A stretch of DNA of 64,000 bases, taken from Haloferax gibbonsii ATCC 33959. GTDB taxonomy: Archaea; Halobacteriota; Halobacteria; Halobacteriales; Haloferacaceae. Every line of letters starts with the position of its first letter. The first letter of the stretch is position 1. Location of the stretch: positions 16,828 through 80,827 of the forward strand of contig NZ_AOLJ01000001.1 in the NCBI RefSeq assembly GCF_000336775.1. Direction: 5' to 3'. Positions 56,427 through 64,000 of this stretch are shown one piece after another. A program made the position numbers and the translations under genes. Under the pieces are notes generated by a model. That model had not been told where the DNA came from, did no database searches, and worked only from the letters and a program-made list of their open reading frames with translations.

Positions 56427-56873
56427 TCAGCCTTCCCAGAATGCACGCTGCCTGGCTTCAATCTCGACAAGAGCCATTGAGAGGACATCGCGCCAATCGC
56501 TGGGATGCAGTAAATCATCTCCAGGAGTCGGTGCATCTGGACCGGGATGGATGTGGTCGCGAGCGTTGTGCTCCGACGGGTGGCGGTCCCATCGATGATC
56601 GAATGTTCCCTGCTCGTGATCTTCGTGGTAGTGGAGCGAGAAGTCACCGTTCTCGAACCAGACAATCTCTACTCGAGCATTTTGAACACTCGATGGGTAG
56701 AACCGTGTATCGTACACGCAGACCAGCCGCTCAGGGGCGAATTCAGGTCGGTCGACTATCTGATCGAACCGCTCGTCGGTAGCAAATCGGTTTCGGATGA
56801 CGTCCAAGCGGTCAAAATCAACTGGGGCACCTGAAACTGAATGGGACCCACTACACTCATCCCACCCTGTCAT
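56427..56873 (-). CDS. TumE/DUF6516-like toxin candidate
   Basis: This 148-residue protein has the block VEIVWFENGDFSLHYHED followed by a His-rich stretch (DRHPSEHNARDHIHPGP), resembling TumE-type toxins of TumE-TumA pairs. It overlaps the upstream HTH gene by 4 bp (ATGA), the typical toxin-antitoxin coupling with the antitoxin gene first. Assignment rests on pattern resemblance. Confidence 0.6.
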   Translation of the reverse strand: MTGWDECSGSHSVSGAPVDFDRLDVIRNRFATDERFDQIVDRPEFAPERLVCVYDTRFYPSSVQNARVEIVWFENGDFSLHYHEDHEQGTFDHRWDRHPSEHNARDHIHPGPDAPTPGDDLLHPSDWRDVLSMALVEIEARQRAFWEG

Positions 56874-57451
56874 ACCGCCGTTCGCTGATCAGCAGCGTCA
56901 CCCGACTCGGTTGCTAATGCCCGCTCAAGCAGAACAACCCGGTGGCGAGCGGTCTTCCACGCAGAAACGGCCTCCCAAACATCCTCTATCGATTGATCAG
57001 TAGTCGATGCATGCTTTGAGAGAGAGACCGCTTCCGGCGACGCGACATCGAACTCCTCGGACAACTCCTCTGTCCGTGCTGCTTCGTCTTTCAAGAAGTC
57101 AAGGAGCTCCGCCGTTGAATATTCATCTTGGAGCGCTTGGACCCGTCGCCAGTTCAAGTATGATTGGTTGCGTACATACGTGGCCGGCGACTCGGTAACC
57201 TGCTTCACGATACCCATCTGTTCGAACCACTCAAGATACTCTCTCGCGGCGTCAACGCCGTGGCCTGCGAGGTCAGCAACTTCGCTGGCGGTCGCTGGAG
57301 TGCTGAGCCCAAGCACAGCGTCAAAGAAGTCGTCTCGCGTCCGCTCTCCACGGACAAGTTCCTCTGGCGAGGTCAGGACGTCGAAATCTGGCGCTTTAGT
57401 TCGCTCCTCGGCATTGGCCTGTAGTTCAGAGCGCGGTTCTTCCATACTCAC
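56870..57451 (-). CDS. HTH protein, DUF7342-like, probable antitoxin/regulator
   Basis: This is a 193-residue protein with a winged-helix-type HTH near residues 50-90 (TPATASEVADLAGHGVDAAR, EYLEWFEQMGIV) and a helical C-terminal half. It is coupled to the TumE-like gene. A 41-bp inverted repeat with TTAACCAACA arms lies 70 bp upstream (57521-57561) and is a likely autoregulatory operator. Confidence 0.7.
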   Translation of the reverse strand: MSMEEPRSELQANAEERTKAPDFDVLTSPEELVRGERTRDDFFDAVLGLSTPATASEVADLAGHGVDAAREYLEWFEQMGIVKQVTESPATYVRNQSYLNWRRVQALQDEYSTAELLDFLKDEAARTEELSEEFDVASPEAVSLSKHASTTDQSIEDVWEAVSAWKTARHRVVLLERALATESGDAADQRTAV

Positions 57452-57520
57452 ACCACGTGATTAACAGGAATAAATCTTGCTGGCACGGATTATTCCGTTT
57501 GCATGATTCGAGAGGCTGTA

Positions 57521-57561
57521 TTAACCAACAGGCCGGCTAGATACGCCCAGTTGTTGGTTAA
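57521..57561. promoter_or_regulatory. Inverted-repeat operator TTAACCAACA...TGTTGGTTAA
   Basis: The 10-bp arms (57521-57530 and 57552-57561) are perfectly complementary, with a span of 41 bp. A site with the same arms and exactly the same span lies at 62840-62880. It is upstream of the DUF7342-like gene. Confidence 0.65.
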
Positions 57562-57763
57562 CATAGTTGTCGATGTCTCATATCTGGTGTAGTGCTTTAT
57601 TACAAGTACATCGAAAATGAGACATCTGGACGTTGAGATTGAGTAGCGTTAGTTCGCCACCCAAGACAGGATCTCGCCGCAGGAAGTAGGTTTGGGCAAC
57701 GAACCATTTGGCACACTCAACCCGACGACTGACGTGTTCATCGAGGTCGAGATTGAAGACCCT

Positions 57764-58384
57764 CCCCCCCCGTCATCGATGTGTAAAACCGTGAGATGGG
57801 AGTGGGGGGAAGAGACGTAATGAGGGTAAACCGAACGTAACAGCCGTATATCCGCACGAGAGGCTGTAACGGTCCAGAAATAACCTCTCTAGAACTTATA
57901 ACTATTGTCTGACGAAGTTTTATGTATCTACCGAGTTAACCAAATCCGTAGTGGAGCTAAACTAAATATTGAATAAGAGACACTCTATCTGGCCAAACAA
58001 GATCTGCTGGTTTGAATGACCGTTGTTTTGGTCCCTCTCTTCCCTGGTAACACTAGTGTTAGACGTTTTCTTCTTGATTGAGTCCGTTCGCTTTGTCGTC
58101 TCTACCCATCGTCTATCGGTGATTTACACATCGATTGCGGGGGGAGGGGGTTGCGTTATTGACTCGAGATAACTCGTCAAAGCCTTCCTCCCTCGTTTGG
58201 GCGAGCGATCTTCCTAATCAGTAGACTCTCACGAGAATGGCCTGCAGTATTGGCGACTTGAACTCCTCGTTCAGTAACACTAGACTGCCTTGATAGGTTT
58301 CGTACAACCAGTCACTCTGTCGATATCAGTTACACTTCGATGACGGGGGGAGGGGTTGGGAACTTACACATCGACGACGGGGGG
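57764..58384. other. Replication origin region with G-string repeats (left cluster)
   Basis: Four repeats of the type TTACACATCGATGACGGGGGG occur: 57764-57786 (inverted), 58124-58150, 58330-58355 and 58364-58384 (direct). The first two face each other across ~340 bases that contain an AT-rich stretch (about 57895-57985), the arrangement of haloarchaeal origins where Orc boxes flank a duplex-unwinding element. They lie beside the orc1/cdc6 gene, with three more repeats on its other side. Confidence 0.8.
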
Positions 58385-58426
58385 TGTGTCTACACTCGTC
58401 CTCCACGAAAAGCGTCCACCTCAGCT

Positions 58427-59884
58427 CTAATGGAAGTCCTTCAGTTGTGCATTGACCACCGTTCGGAGGAGTTCCTCTTGCTCGGCAATACTCTCCAAAC
58501 GAGTATCCTCCGTGATCCGTTTCATGATACCCGTGGGGTCACCCGTGAAGGTGAACTCCATGTACATCCCGCCACCGCGACCTCGACTCTTCCTTGACGT
58601 CGAAATCAATCCATACGTGGACAGCTCTTTGATGTACTTGACGTACGTTTCCCGAGTCATCTGATCCGCGTCGAGTTCGTCCGTTACCCACTGATACACT
58701 TTGAATCCGACGGGGCTCGGAACGGAACTTCCTGAGCGCTTTGCGTAATGTGCGATGGCAGCAGTAGCATACAGGGAGATCTTTTTCTGTGTCGTGAGTC
58801 CCTCAACGAGCTTTAGTGAACGATCCTTGTCGATCTCTTCCTGTGACTCGCGGACATGGTGTTCCTCAACGCTATCGTCACCACGTTCATCGGCGAGGTC
58901 GCCAGCGCCACGGAACAGGTCGATGGCCTTCCGAGCATCGCCGTGACTTTGTGCTGCGAAGGCAGCGACGAGTGGAATCACGTCATCAGAGAGCGCATCC
59001 GTTCGGAAGGCGTCGCGGCGATTCTGGAGTATCTCGCGCAACTGGTTAGCGTCGTAGTCCGGGAAGTATACGTCTCGGGGGTTGAACGAACTCTCGGCTC
59101 GGCCGTCGATGTCCTCCATGAACTTCGGATCGTTCGTCAGCGCTGCGACGGATACTCGTCCCTCAATCTCGTTCGTGTTGCTGGCTCGCGAGAGCTGGTA
59201 GAGCAACTTCGAGTAGGCGGGTTCGTCGTTAGCACGGCGTCCAACTAGGAGGTCGATCTCATCGAGGATGAAGATGACCGAGTCGTAGTGGGTGTTGATA
59301 AGTTCGTAGAGACGTCGGTACTTCCGTTTAGTCGACACGCCAGTTTCGGGCACGCCCACTTCTGCGCCGACGTCTTTTGCGACTGTCTGGACGAGTTCGT
59401 AGACGGCTTGGTCGAGGGTATTGATCGGCTGGCAGTTGATATCGACAACCCCGAAGCTCTCACCCCTCGATTTGCAGAGATCGACGATCTGCTGCGTCAC
59501 GGCGCCGATAATAAGTGATTTACCAGTACCGGCAGGGCCGTAGAGAAGCATATTTGGCGGCCGGTTTCCTTGGAGTGTTGGTTTCAAGAACGACACGACG
59601 GACTCGAGTTGGTCGTCGCGGCCGACGATTCGCTCTTCGTCGATAATGGTGTCGGGCTCGACGAGGTCACGGTTGACGAAGACTGACCCGCCACCATCCT
59701 CGTTGAGCATATCTCGGATCGACTGCTGTGTGCTTCTCTCAGCCTCGCCTTCGGAAACTTTGGGGGGCGCGTTGTCGACAGCAGTGTCTCTCTGAGTGAC
59801 CTTGGACGCGTCTTCTGTCTGTGATTGCGTTCTTTCATCTTCCAACGTAGATTGATCAGTACCACCCTGGTTGCTGCCGGCCAT
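58427..59884 (-). CDS. Orc1/Cdc6-family replication initiator
   Basis: This is a 485-residue AAA+ initiator. A disordered N-terminal ~70 residues precede Walker A (YGPAGTGKSLIIGA) near 115, Walker B (VIFILDEIDLLVG) near 205, sensor regions (VSVAALTNDPKFMEDIDG) and a C-terminal winged helix (~400-470). It binds the G-string repeats on both sides and opens the origin. The position between two repeat clusters shows it is the initiator of this replicon. Confidence 0.93.
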   Translation of the reverse strand: MAGSNQGGTDQSTLEDERTQSQTEDASKVTQRDTAVDNAPPKVSEGEAERSTQQSIRDMLNEDGGGSVFVNRDLVEPDTIIDEERIVGRDDQLESVVSFLKPTLQGNRPPNMLLYGPAGTGKSLIIGAVTQQIVDLCKSRGESFGVVDINCQPINTLDQAVYELVQTVAKDVGAEVGVPETGVSTKRKYRRLYELINTHYDSVIFILDEIDLLVGRRANDEPAYSKLLYQLSRASNTNEIEGRVSVAALTNDPKFMEDIDGRAESSFNPRDVYFPDYDANQLREILQNRRDAFRTDALSDDVIPLVAAFAAQSHGDARKAIDLFRGAGDLADERGDDSVEEHHVRESQEEIDKDRSLKLVEGLTTQKKISLYATAAIAHYAKRSGSSVPSPVGFKVYQWVTDELDADQMTRETYVKYIKELSTYGLISTSRKSRGRGGGMYMEFTFTGDPTGIMKRITEDTRLESIAEQEELLRTVVNAQLKDFH

Positions 59885-60026
59885 ACTTCTGCTGTGTGTC
59901 GGAGGGGTTAAAAAGATTGACCTCAGTCGATGTATATCTCTCCGCGTTGTTTGATCTAACTCCTGAATTCGACATTCTGGATTTTATTGGGTGAGTACCG
60001 GCTACGAAGTATATTGTAGCGACCCA

Positions 60027-60206
60027 CACCCCGTGTTCGAAGTGTAAAATCAGGCAGTTCGACTGAGTTTGGATACTACTATGTTGTTGTCATTCAATTA
60101 ATTTGTCAGTCACACCCCCCGTCATCGATGTGTAAACCGAACATCTCCTGCAGCCCTCGACTGGTACTCTCCTGCATATACGGCACCCCCCATCATCGAT
60201 GTGTAA
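60027..60206. repeat. G-string origin repeats upstream of orc1/cdc6 (right cluster)
   Basis: Two clear repeats in inverted orientation at 60115-60135 and 60186-60206 (C-run then TCATCGATGTGTAA), and one degenerate copy at 60027-60046 (CCCCGTGTTCGAAGTGTAA). They lie in the promoter region of orc1/cdc6, so initiator binding could also autoregulate the gene. The rest of 59885-60247 has no gene. Confidence 0.75.
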
Positions 60207-60247
60207 CAGTCGATTCCTGCGTACAGATATACAACAAAGAAAAGGGG

Positions 60248-60400
60248 TCACTCCGGTCGAACAACGTCATCACACGAGTAGCACTCCGCGAACACGCCGG
60301 TTGTACCATCTGCTTCTTCAAACTCAATCAGCAATTGATGCGGCGCAAGCTCGTCACCACAGTCAGGGCACCGACCAAGTATCGTTGAATCAGTCGTCAT
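60248..60400 (-). CDS. Small zinc-finger protein
   Basis: This 50-residue protein has C-x2-C pairs CPDCG and CYSCD about 30 residues apart, a single zinc-ribbon like the many small zinc-finger proteins of haloarchaea. The ATG at 60400 fits a compact domain; an upstream in-frame extension to 60451 is less likely. Function unknown. Confidence 0.65.
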   Translation of the reverse strand: MTTDSTILGRCPDCGDELAPHQLLIEFEEADGTTGVFAECYSCDDVVRPE

Positions 60401-60542
60401 GGGGGAGTTGTGGAGACGTGTGTGACACAGATTGTCTCCAGTAGTAACCACGTGGTGTCACAGCAAAGATGTTTGGCCAAGTACCAACGTGGTGTCCACC
60501 CAAGGCCGTTTACTGAATCACGAGATACTACGTCTCAACAAG

Positions 60543-60974
60543 TCATCTCAGGTCGTATCCCCACTCACGAAGAACTTCTGCGATTAGCTCGGGGTTCCGC
60601 TGGGCAACAACCATCGCAGCCTCTCGGTAGTCTGATTTGTAGACCTTCTCATCCAGTAACTCTTCGAGTGTATCCTGAAGCTCGGCCTCGCCATCAATTA
60701 CCTCTTCACGAAGAAAGTACGGAACCTGCTCGCGACCCTCATTTACCTTATCACGGCGGAGCTTGTACGGGAGTGAATCCATCGTCGGCCGCTGAGATTC
60801 GGATTTGTGGTCTAACTTATCTTTTGACTCCGTCTCGGTCTCTTCGGTGTCGATGGACAGGGGTTCAGTAGCGGTGTCGTCTACTGTTTCGTTGATTCCT
60901 TGTTCTTCAGGTTGCTCAACATCACCTTCAGAATCGTCGAGACCAGCATCTCGTGAGCCAGATTTGAGTCCCAT
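60543..60974 (-). CDS. Partner of ParA, small acidic partition protein candidate
   Basis: This is a 143-residue protein with a highly acidic disordered first half and a conserved-looking C-terminal part (YKLRRDKVNEGREQVPYFLR, REAAMVVAQRNPELIAEVL). Its ATG shares a base with the ParA stop (TGATG), so it is translationally coupled. The position immediately after parA suggests the DNA-binding or adaptor partner of the partition system, although no HTH is obvious. Confidence 0.65.
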   Translation of the reverse strand: MGLKSGSRDAGLDDSEGDVEQPEEQGINETVDDTATEPLSIDTEETETESKDKLDHKSESQRPTMDSLPYKLRRDKVNEGREQVPYFLREEVIDGEAELQDTLEELLDEKVYKSDYREAAMVVAQRNPELIAEVLREWGYDLR

Positions 60975-61831
60975 CACGCAGTCACCTCGGGAGCTTCAAG
61001 CTCGGCTTGTTTCTCGAGATATCGGGCGAGTTCATCGAATTGGTCAAGTGTCTTGAGTTCGTAGTCACGCTTTCGGTCGCGATGTTCCTCCACGTATCTA
61101 TATGGGCTACACTGCTGTTTCCAGCACCCTTCCATCAGAGAGCCACGTTCCCCGATCACGACCGGGACAGGGAAGCCACTTTCACGAAGTTCTTCGAGGA
61201 TCTCCCGCTGGTCACGTGTGTCTTTGTATCCGATAGGGAGGACTGACAGAACTCCCACATCGACGTCGATGCTCTGTTCCAACCCGTCGACGAGGTCATC
61301 GAGCCCTTCAATCGACTCTTGTCCTTTTGCAGTCGCCTCAAACGGTATCACGACGTTTCTGACAGCAACTAGAGCGTTGTAGAGGATGGGACCTGCCTTA
61401 CCAGCAGAGTCGACGATGATTACATCGTATTCATCTCGGACGTTCGCTTCACGGAGGACACGATGCAGTTGGTGGTACATACTGTAGGACTCTCCGAAGT
61501 TCTCGGCCTGCTGTTTCTCGTTGAGGAGGAACTCATGGAGGTCCTCGAGCATGTTGTGCGAGGGAATGAGGTCGATCCCACTCTCGACTTCGATGGTGAG
61601 GTCGTGGAAATTACCTTTCGGACGGCCGACGAGATGTCGGACGAGGTTGTCGACTTCTGGGTCACCGCGATCGTAGTCAGGGCCGAAGAAGTACGTGAGG
61701 CTCCCGTTTTGTGTATCCATATCGATTACGAGGACCTCGTGTCCTGCGCGTGCGTGACTCGCTGCGAGCGTCGCGGTAGTCGTCGTTTTGCCGACGCCGC
61801 CAGCCTCCGAGACGGGGGCATAAGTGAGCAT
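60974..61831 (-). CDS. parA: ParA-family partition ATPase
   Basis: This is a 285-residue protein. The deviant Walker A SEAGGVGKTTTTATLA is at the very N-terminus, followed by VLVIDMDTQNGSLTYFF and the Walker B-like VIIVDSAGKAG, with the switch segment VVIPFEATAKGQESIEGL. The ATG at 61831 removes an unlikely extension. It drives plasmid segregation with the coupled small protein and the repeat region upstream. Confidence 0.92.
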   Translation of the reverse strand: MLTYAPVSEAGGVGKTTTTATLAASHARAGHEVLVIDMDTQNGSLTYFFGPDYDRGDPEVDNLVRHLVGRPKGNFHDLTIEVESGIDLIPSHNMLEDLHEFLLNEKQQAENFGESYSMYHQLHRVLREANVRDEYDVIIVDSAGKAGPILYNALVAVRNVVIPFEATAKGQESIEGLDDLVDGLEQSIDVDVGVLSVLPIGYKDTRDQREILEELRESGFPVPVVIGERGSLMEGCWKQQCSPYRYVEEHRDRKRDYELKTLDQFDELARYLEKQAELEAPEVTA

Positions 61832-62502
61832 TACAAGAGTATACAGTAGACATGAATATAAATCTAGGTCAGACATTGTAGCGACATCATCCAACTATAT
61901 TGTATAGCTATAGTGTATGGCTATACCTATTGGTTTTGCTGACCATTGATGATCCGAACCATAATCTGTGGACTAAATCGGAATTTCGGCGTTAAGAATC
62001 CTAACAGTAGGGATTCGCTGGTCACCTATACCCCTATATCCTGACTATATCCCTGTGATTCTTGACTGGGGGTTGACGAGTGTGTAGGCCAGACACCACT
62101 TCTGCTATAGCTATAGTGTATGACTATACTATCTAGCTATACCAATTCTACAATCAATGCCATCCTGAGGGGCGATATAGACAAGAGCAGTTGCAGACTA
62201 TAGTTGTATTTCCCACCTATACTCTTCAGCGATAGTCGTTCAGTATTCTAATAGACACTGAGCAGTTCCATGCTCAAATGAGGCTCTGGAGAAGATTATC
62301 AAGTGTGTGGTCGTGTGAGAACGGCGTAAAGAATAGGCGTACTTTCCAGCAGCACACGTCAATCGGTCAGATTAAAGGCATCAACTGAATAGCTCAGCAG
62401 TAGCAAGCGAACTACAACTACAATTCATAACTATAGTCTGCACCTGTATCTCAAAGTTATAGTAATAACTCTCCCCAATGAGGAGGCCTAACCAGAACCA
62501 AC
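61832..62502. repeat. Repeat-rich putative centromere (parS-like) region
   Basis: About 670 AT-rich bases without genes. A 24-bp sequence TATAGCTATAGTGTATGRCTATAC occurs at 61903-61926 and 62106-62129 with one mismatch. Shorter CTATA/TATAG motifs recur at ~62025-62055, ~62130-62143, ~62198-62235 and ~62428-62465. Location upstream of parA suggests ParA/partner binding and autoregulation. Confidence 0.65.
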
Positions 62503-62823
62503 TCAGTTGTCGTTGACTGGGCCTTTATATTTGGATTTGATTTTGTCACCCTCTCGCCACTGCCAGTAGTAGTACCGATTGTCGTTGATCTCCTTGATCG
62601 TAATCGTCGCCTTTGTGGGGACATCGTCTGGTAGATCGTCGGGCCGTTTTTCGAGTTCCCTTTCCGGTGGCTCTTCCTCGAGACGAACCTCGCGCTCCTT
62701 GTGTTCGGCCAACTCTTCGGCATAGCGGGCAACGTCTCGAAGACGGTTCGGTGGTGATTCATTGAGAGCATTGACGACTTCGCTGGGGAGATTTGTCGGC
62801 GGTGTCGGTGGTTCGTCAGACAT
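62503..62823 (-). CDS. DUF6788-like small protein
   Basis: This 106-residue charged protein ends in RYYYWQWREGDKIKSKYKGP, the signature of a small haloarchaeal family that I recall as DUF6788. The N-terminal half is Pro/Glu-rich and helical. It lies between the centromere-like repeats and the operator at 62840-62880, in an area of toxin-antitoxin-like genes. Function unknown. Confidence 0.7.
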   Translation of the reverse strand: MSDEPPTPPTNLPSEVVNALNESPPNRLRDVARYAEELAEHKEREVRLEEEPPERELEKRPDDLPDDVPTKATITIKEINDNRYYYWQWREGDKIKSKYKGPVNDN

Positions 62824-62839
62824 CGGCTGCTACCTCGTG

Positions 62840-62880
62840 TTAACCAACAAGAGACACTAATCAAAAATTTCGTTGGTTAA
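62840..62880. promoter_or_regulatory. Inverted-repeat operator, second copy
   Basis: The arms TTAACCAAC (62840-62848) and GTTGGTTAA (62872-62880) span 41 bp, the same geometry as the site at 57521-57561. It lies 17 bp upstream of the DUF6788-like start and could also act on the divergent toxin-antitoxin pair. Confidence 0.65.
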
Positions 62881-63049
62881 TAGCAATTCTGAACCCCTGT
62901 TCTTCTCTGTTTGTAACGCCCCCGAAACTGGTGAATAGGTGTGTTTTCGGTCGTAATTTGTCGGTGTGTTCCGTCGGTCTCATCTCAGAAGAGTACTCTG
63001 GAACAGCTACTCCACCAAGTCTATTACTCCCCGTTACATACTGTTACAT

Positions 63050-63424
63050 ATGCCCGTTGATTTCGAAAATTACCAGCCATCGGATCTTCCAGGACCGAAT
63101 ACGAATGGGCGGACCATTCTTCGCTTCCTCGCAGCGACTCCAGAAACAGGCTATCGAGCAGGTGAGATTGCTGAGGCACTCGACATCCCACGAGGAAGTG
63201 TTGGGACGACGCTCAGCAGACTCCATAATCAGGGGTTTGTGCGTCACAAGGGCAAGTATTGGGCGATCAATCCCGACGCCTACGATGCACATACTGCGAG
63301 CTTGATTGGCTTGGCCGCCGTGAGCGAGCAGTTTGAGGGCGACTACTACGACGAGAATCCGGACTGGGATGCAAATCTCCCTGATCTCGATGAGTATGAA
63401 GATGCAGACTCGGGTGCGGAGTAG
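63050..63424 (+). CDS. Winged-helix protein, probable antitoxin
   Basis: This is a 124-residue protein with a winged helix over residues ~20-75 (GYRAGEIAEALDIPRGSVGT, LSRLHNQGFVRHKGKYWAI) and an acidic C-terminal tail (NPDWDANLPDLDEYEDADSG), the part expected to wrap a toxin. The ATG at 63050 is preferred over the upstream frame. It overlaps the toxin gene. Confidence 0.75.
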   Translation: MPVDFENYQPSDLPGPNTNGRTILRFLAATPETGYRAGEIAEALDIPRGSVGTTLSRLHNQGFVRHKGKYWAINPDAYDAHTASLIGLAAVSEQFEGDYYDENPDWDANLPDLDEYEDADSGAE

Positions 63425-63746
63425 ATCTGATGTATGGCGTGGGGTAATTGTCGTCGCCACAGATCCGTTCGGGCATACTCCTCGACGTCCGTATCTCATC
63501 CTCAGCGACTCGAGTCATCCATTTGCCGGCAACCAGTATATTGCACTCGGGATCTCGACGAAGGAGTACTCGGACAGTCTTCCGCTTGCTGGCGCATACA
63601 AGACCGGAACGCTAGACTGTGAGTCGTTTGTTTCGCCGTGGGCCATCGTCTCGCTGATGGATAGTGATATCGAGCGTGCAGTTGCTCAGGTCACTTCAGA
63701 GTTCACAGATAGCGCTTCCTCTCGACAGACACGATATGTCGAGTGA
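63402..63746 (+). CDS. PemK/MazF-like toxin
   Basis: This protein of about 114 residues has RGVIVVATDPFGHTPRRPYL at the N-terminus and the beta-strand pattern of PemK/MazF-type endoribonucleases (YIALGISTKEYSDSLPL, SPWAIVSLMDSDI). The start lies inside the antitoxin gene; ATG 63402 or GTG 63414 are both possible, each overlapping the upstream stop. It would cleave RNA when the labile partner is lost, stabilising the replicon. Confidence 0.75.
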   Translation: MQTRVRSRSDVWRGVIVVATDPFGHTPRRPYLILSDSSHPFAGNQYIALGISTKEYSDSLPLAGAYKTGTLDCESFVSPWAIVSLMDSDIERAVAQVTSEFTDSASSRQTRYVE

Positions 63747-63845
63747 CATCCCTCTGCATCGTTAGGTACGGGAGCGTCGGTGTTCTAATTCAGCCAGATA
63801 ATATAGTACCTAGTTTGGCATGCTACCACACTTCGTATCGGCCAG

Positions 63846-63877
63846 TAAATATATAATATTCCACCAATCTGATTGAC
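63846..63877 (+). promoter_or_regulatory. TATA promoter of the last gene
   Basis: The A/T element AAATATATAATATT (~63847-63860) is located some 25 bases before an ATG at 63878 that opens a 15-codon leader ORF (to 63925). Confidence 0.5.
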
Positions 63878-63921
63878 ATGTACGCACCGCAAGACAATCG
63901 GTGCGGAACGATACCGAACAC

Positions 63922-64000
63922 ATGATCTCCCGCTCAGTCACCGTCGAAGACATCGATGAGTTGTTCCTCAGGTGGAACGACCATCTCAACGCATCGGCCC
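63922..64000 (+). CDS. N-terminal end of an unidentified gene (partial)
   Basis: Twenty-six codons are visible up to the window end (MISRSVTVEDIDELFLRWND...), an acidic start typical of a haloarchaeal protein. The ATG overlaps the stop of a 15-codon leader ORF as ATGA. An in-frame GTG at 63901 is an alternative start. Too short to assign. Confidence 0.5.
   Translation, partial: MISRSVTVEDIDELFLRWNDHLNASA

Noticed and set aside
57764..58384. Possible CRISPR array because of regularly recurring repeats
   Set aside because: The repeats are few, irregularly spaced and in both orientations, and contain a G-run typical of Orc-binding boxes; no cas genes are present.

Overview
The window looks like part of a haloarchaeal megaplasmid or plasmid-like replicon. 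The proteins are strongly acidic. Archaeal TATA elements sit about 25 bases upstream of apparently leaderless start codons. A Tat-type lipoprotein signal, an ISH3-family element, several IS5-type ISH elements, an Orc1/Cdc6 initiator with G-string repeats, a ParA partition locus and two toxin-antitoxin-like pairs are all present. I cannot name the species. Base composition shifts several times: GC-rich defence and kinase operons, AT-richer IS-laden stretches.

Region 1 (1-17.2 kb) is one tightly packed plus-strand operon: a P-loop ATPase with embedded Ig-like domains, a coiled-coil protein, two paralogous ~1,800-residue superfamily-2 helicases with zinc-ribbon arrays and a DUF1998-type C-terminus, and a phospholipase-D-fold protein. 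Helicase + DUF1998 + PLD is the logic of DISARM and Druantia, but the twin helicases and the ATPase/coiled-coil pair are not the textbook layout, so this is a strong candidate for a divergent antiviral system. Its first gene may lie outside the window.

Region 2 (17.8-31.5 kb) is catabolic: a truncated acyl-CoA synthetase, two FAD amine/amino-acid oxidases, an IclR regulator, a complete dipeptide/opine-type ABC transporter and a Gfo/Idh/MocA dehydrogenase. An IS5 element has fused unrelated flanks and cut the genes on both sides.

Region 3 (31.6-38.5 kb) is an IS cemetery (IS630 remnant, IS5 elements, ISH3) with a tyrosine recombinase.

Region 4 (37.2-56.2 kb) is a Ser/Thr phosphorylation network. 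It holds two kinases with FHA domains, a PP2C phosphatase with FHA, a vWA protein, a zinc-ribbon/FHA protein, a frameshifted FHA protein and a CAP protein, surrounded by small unrelated proteins. These small proteins (tandem cold-shock, HEAT-like, membrane, PQQ-propeller, zinc-ribbon) share a short tail motif of the form T-x-[ILV]-[YFW]. I infer that this tag is a phospho-threonine ligand for the FHA domains. It is the most novel signal in the window. The core resembles the TerY-P triad (vWA, PP2C, kinase).

Region 5 (56.4-63.9 kb) is the plasmid maintenance block: a TumE-like toxin pair, the origin with seven G-string repeats around orc1/cdc6, parA with a small partner and a repeat-rich putative centromere, a DUF6788-like gene and a PemK/MazF-like toxin pair. 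A pair of 41-bp inverted-repeat operators with identical geometry lies at both ends of this block.
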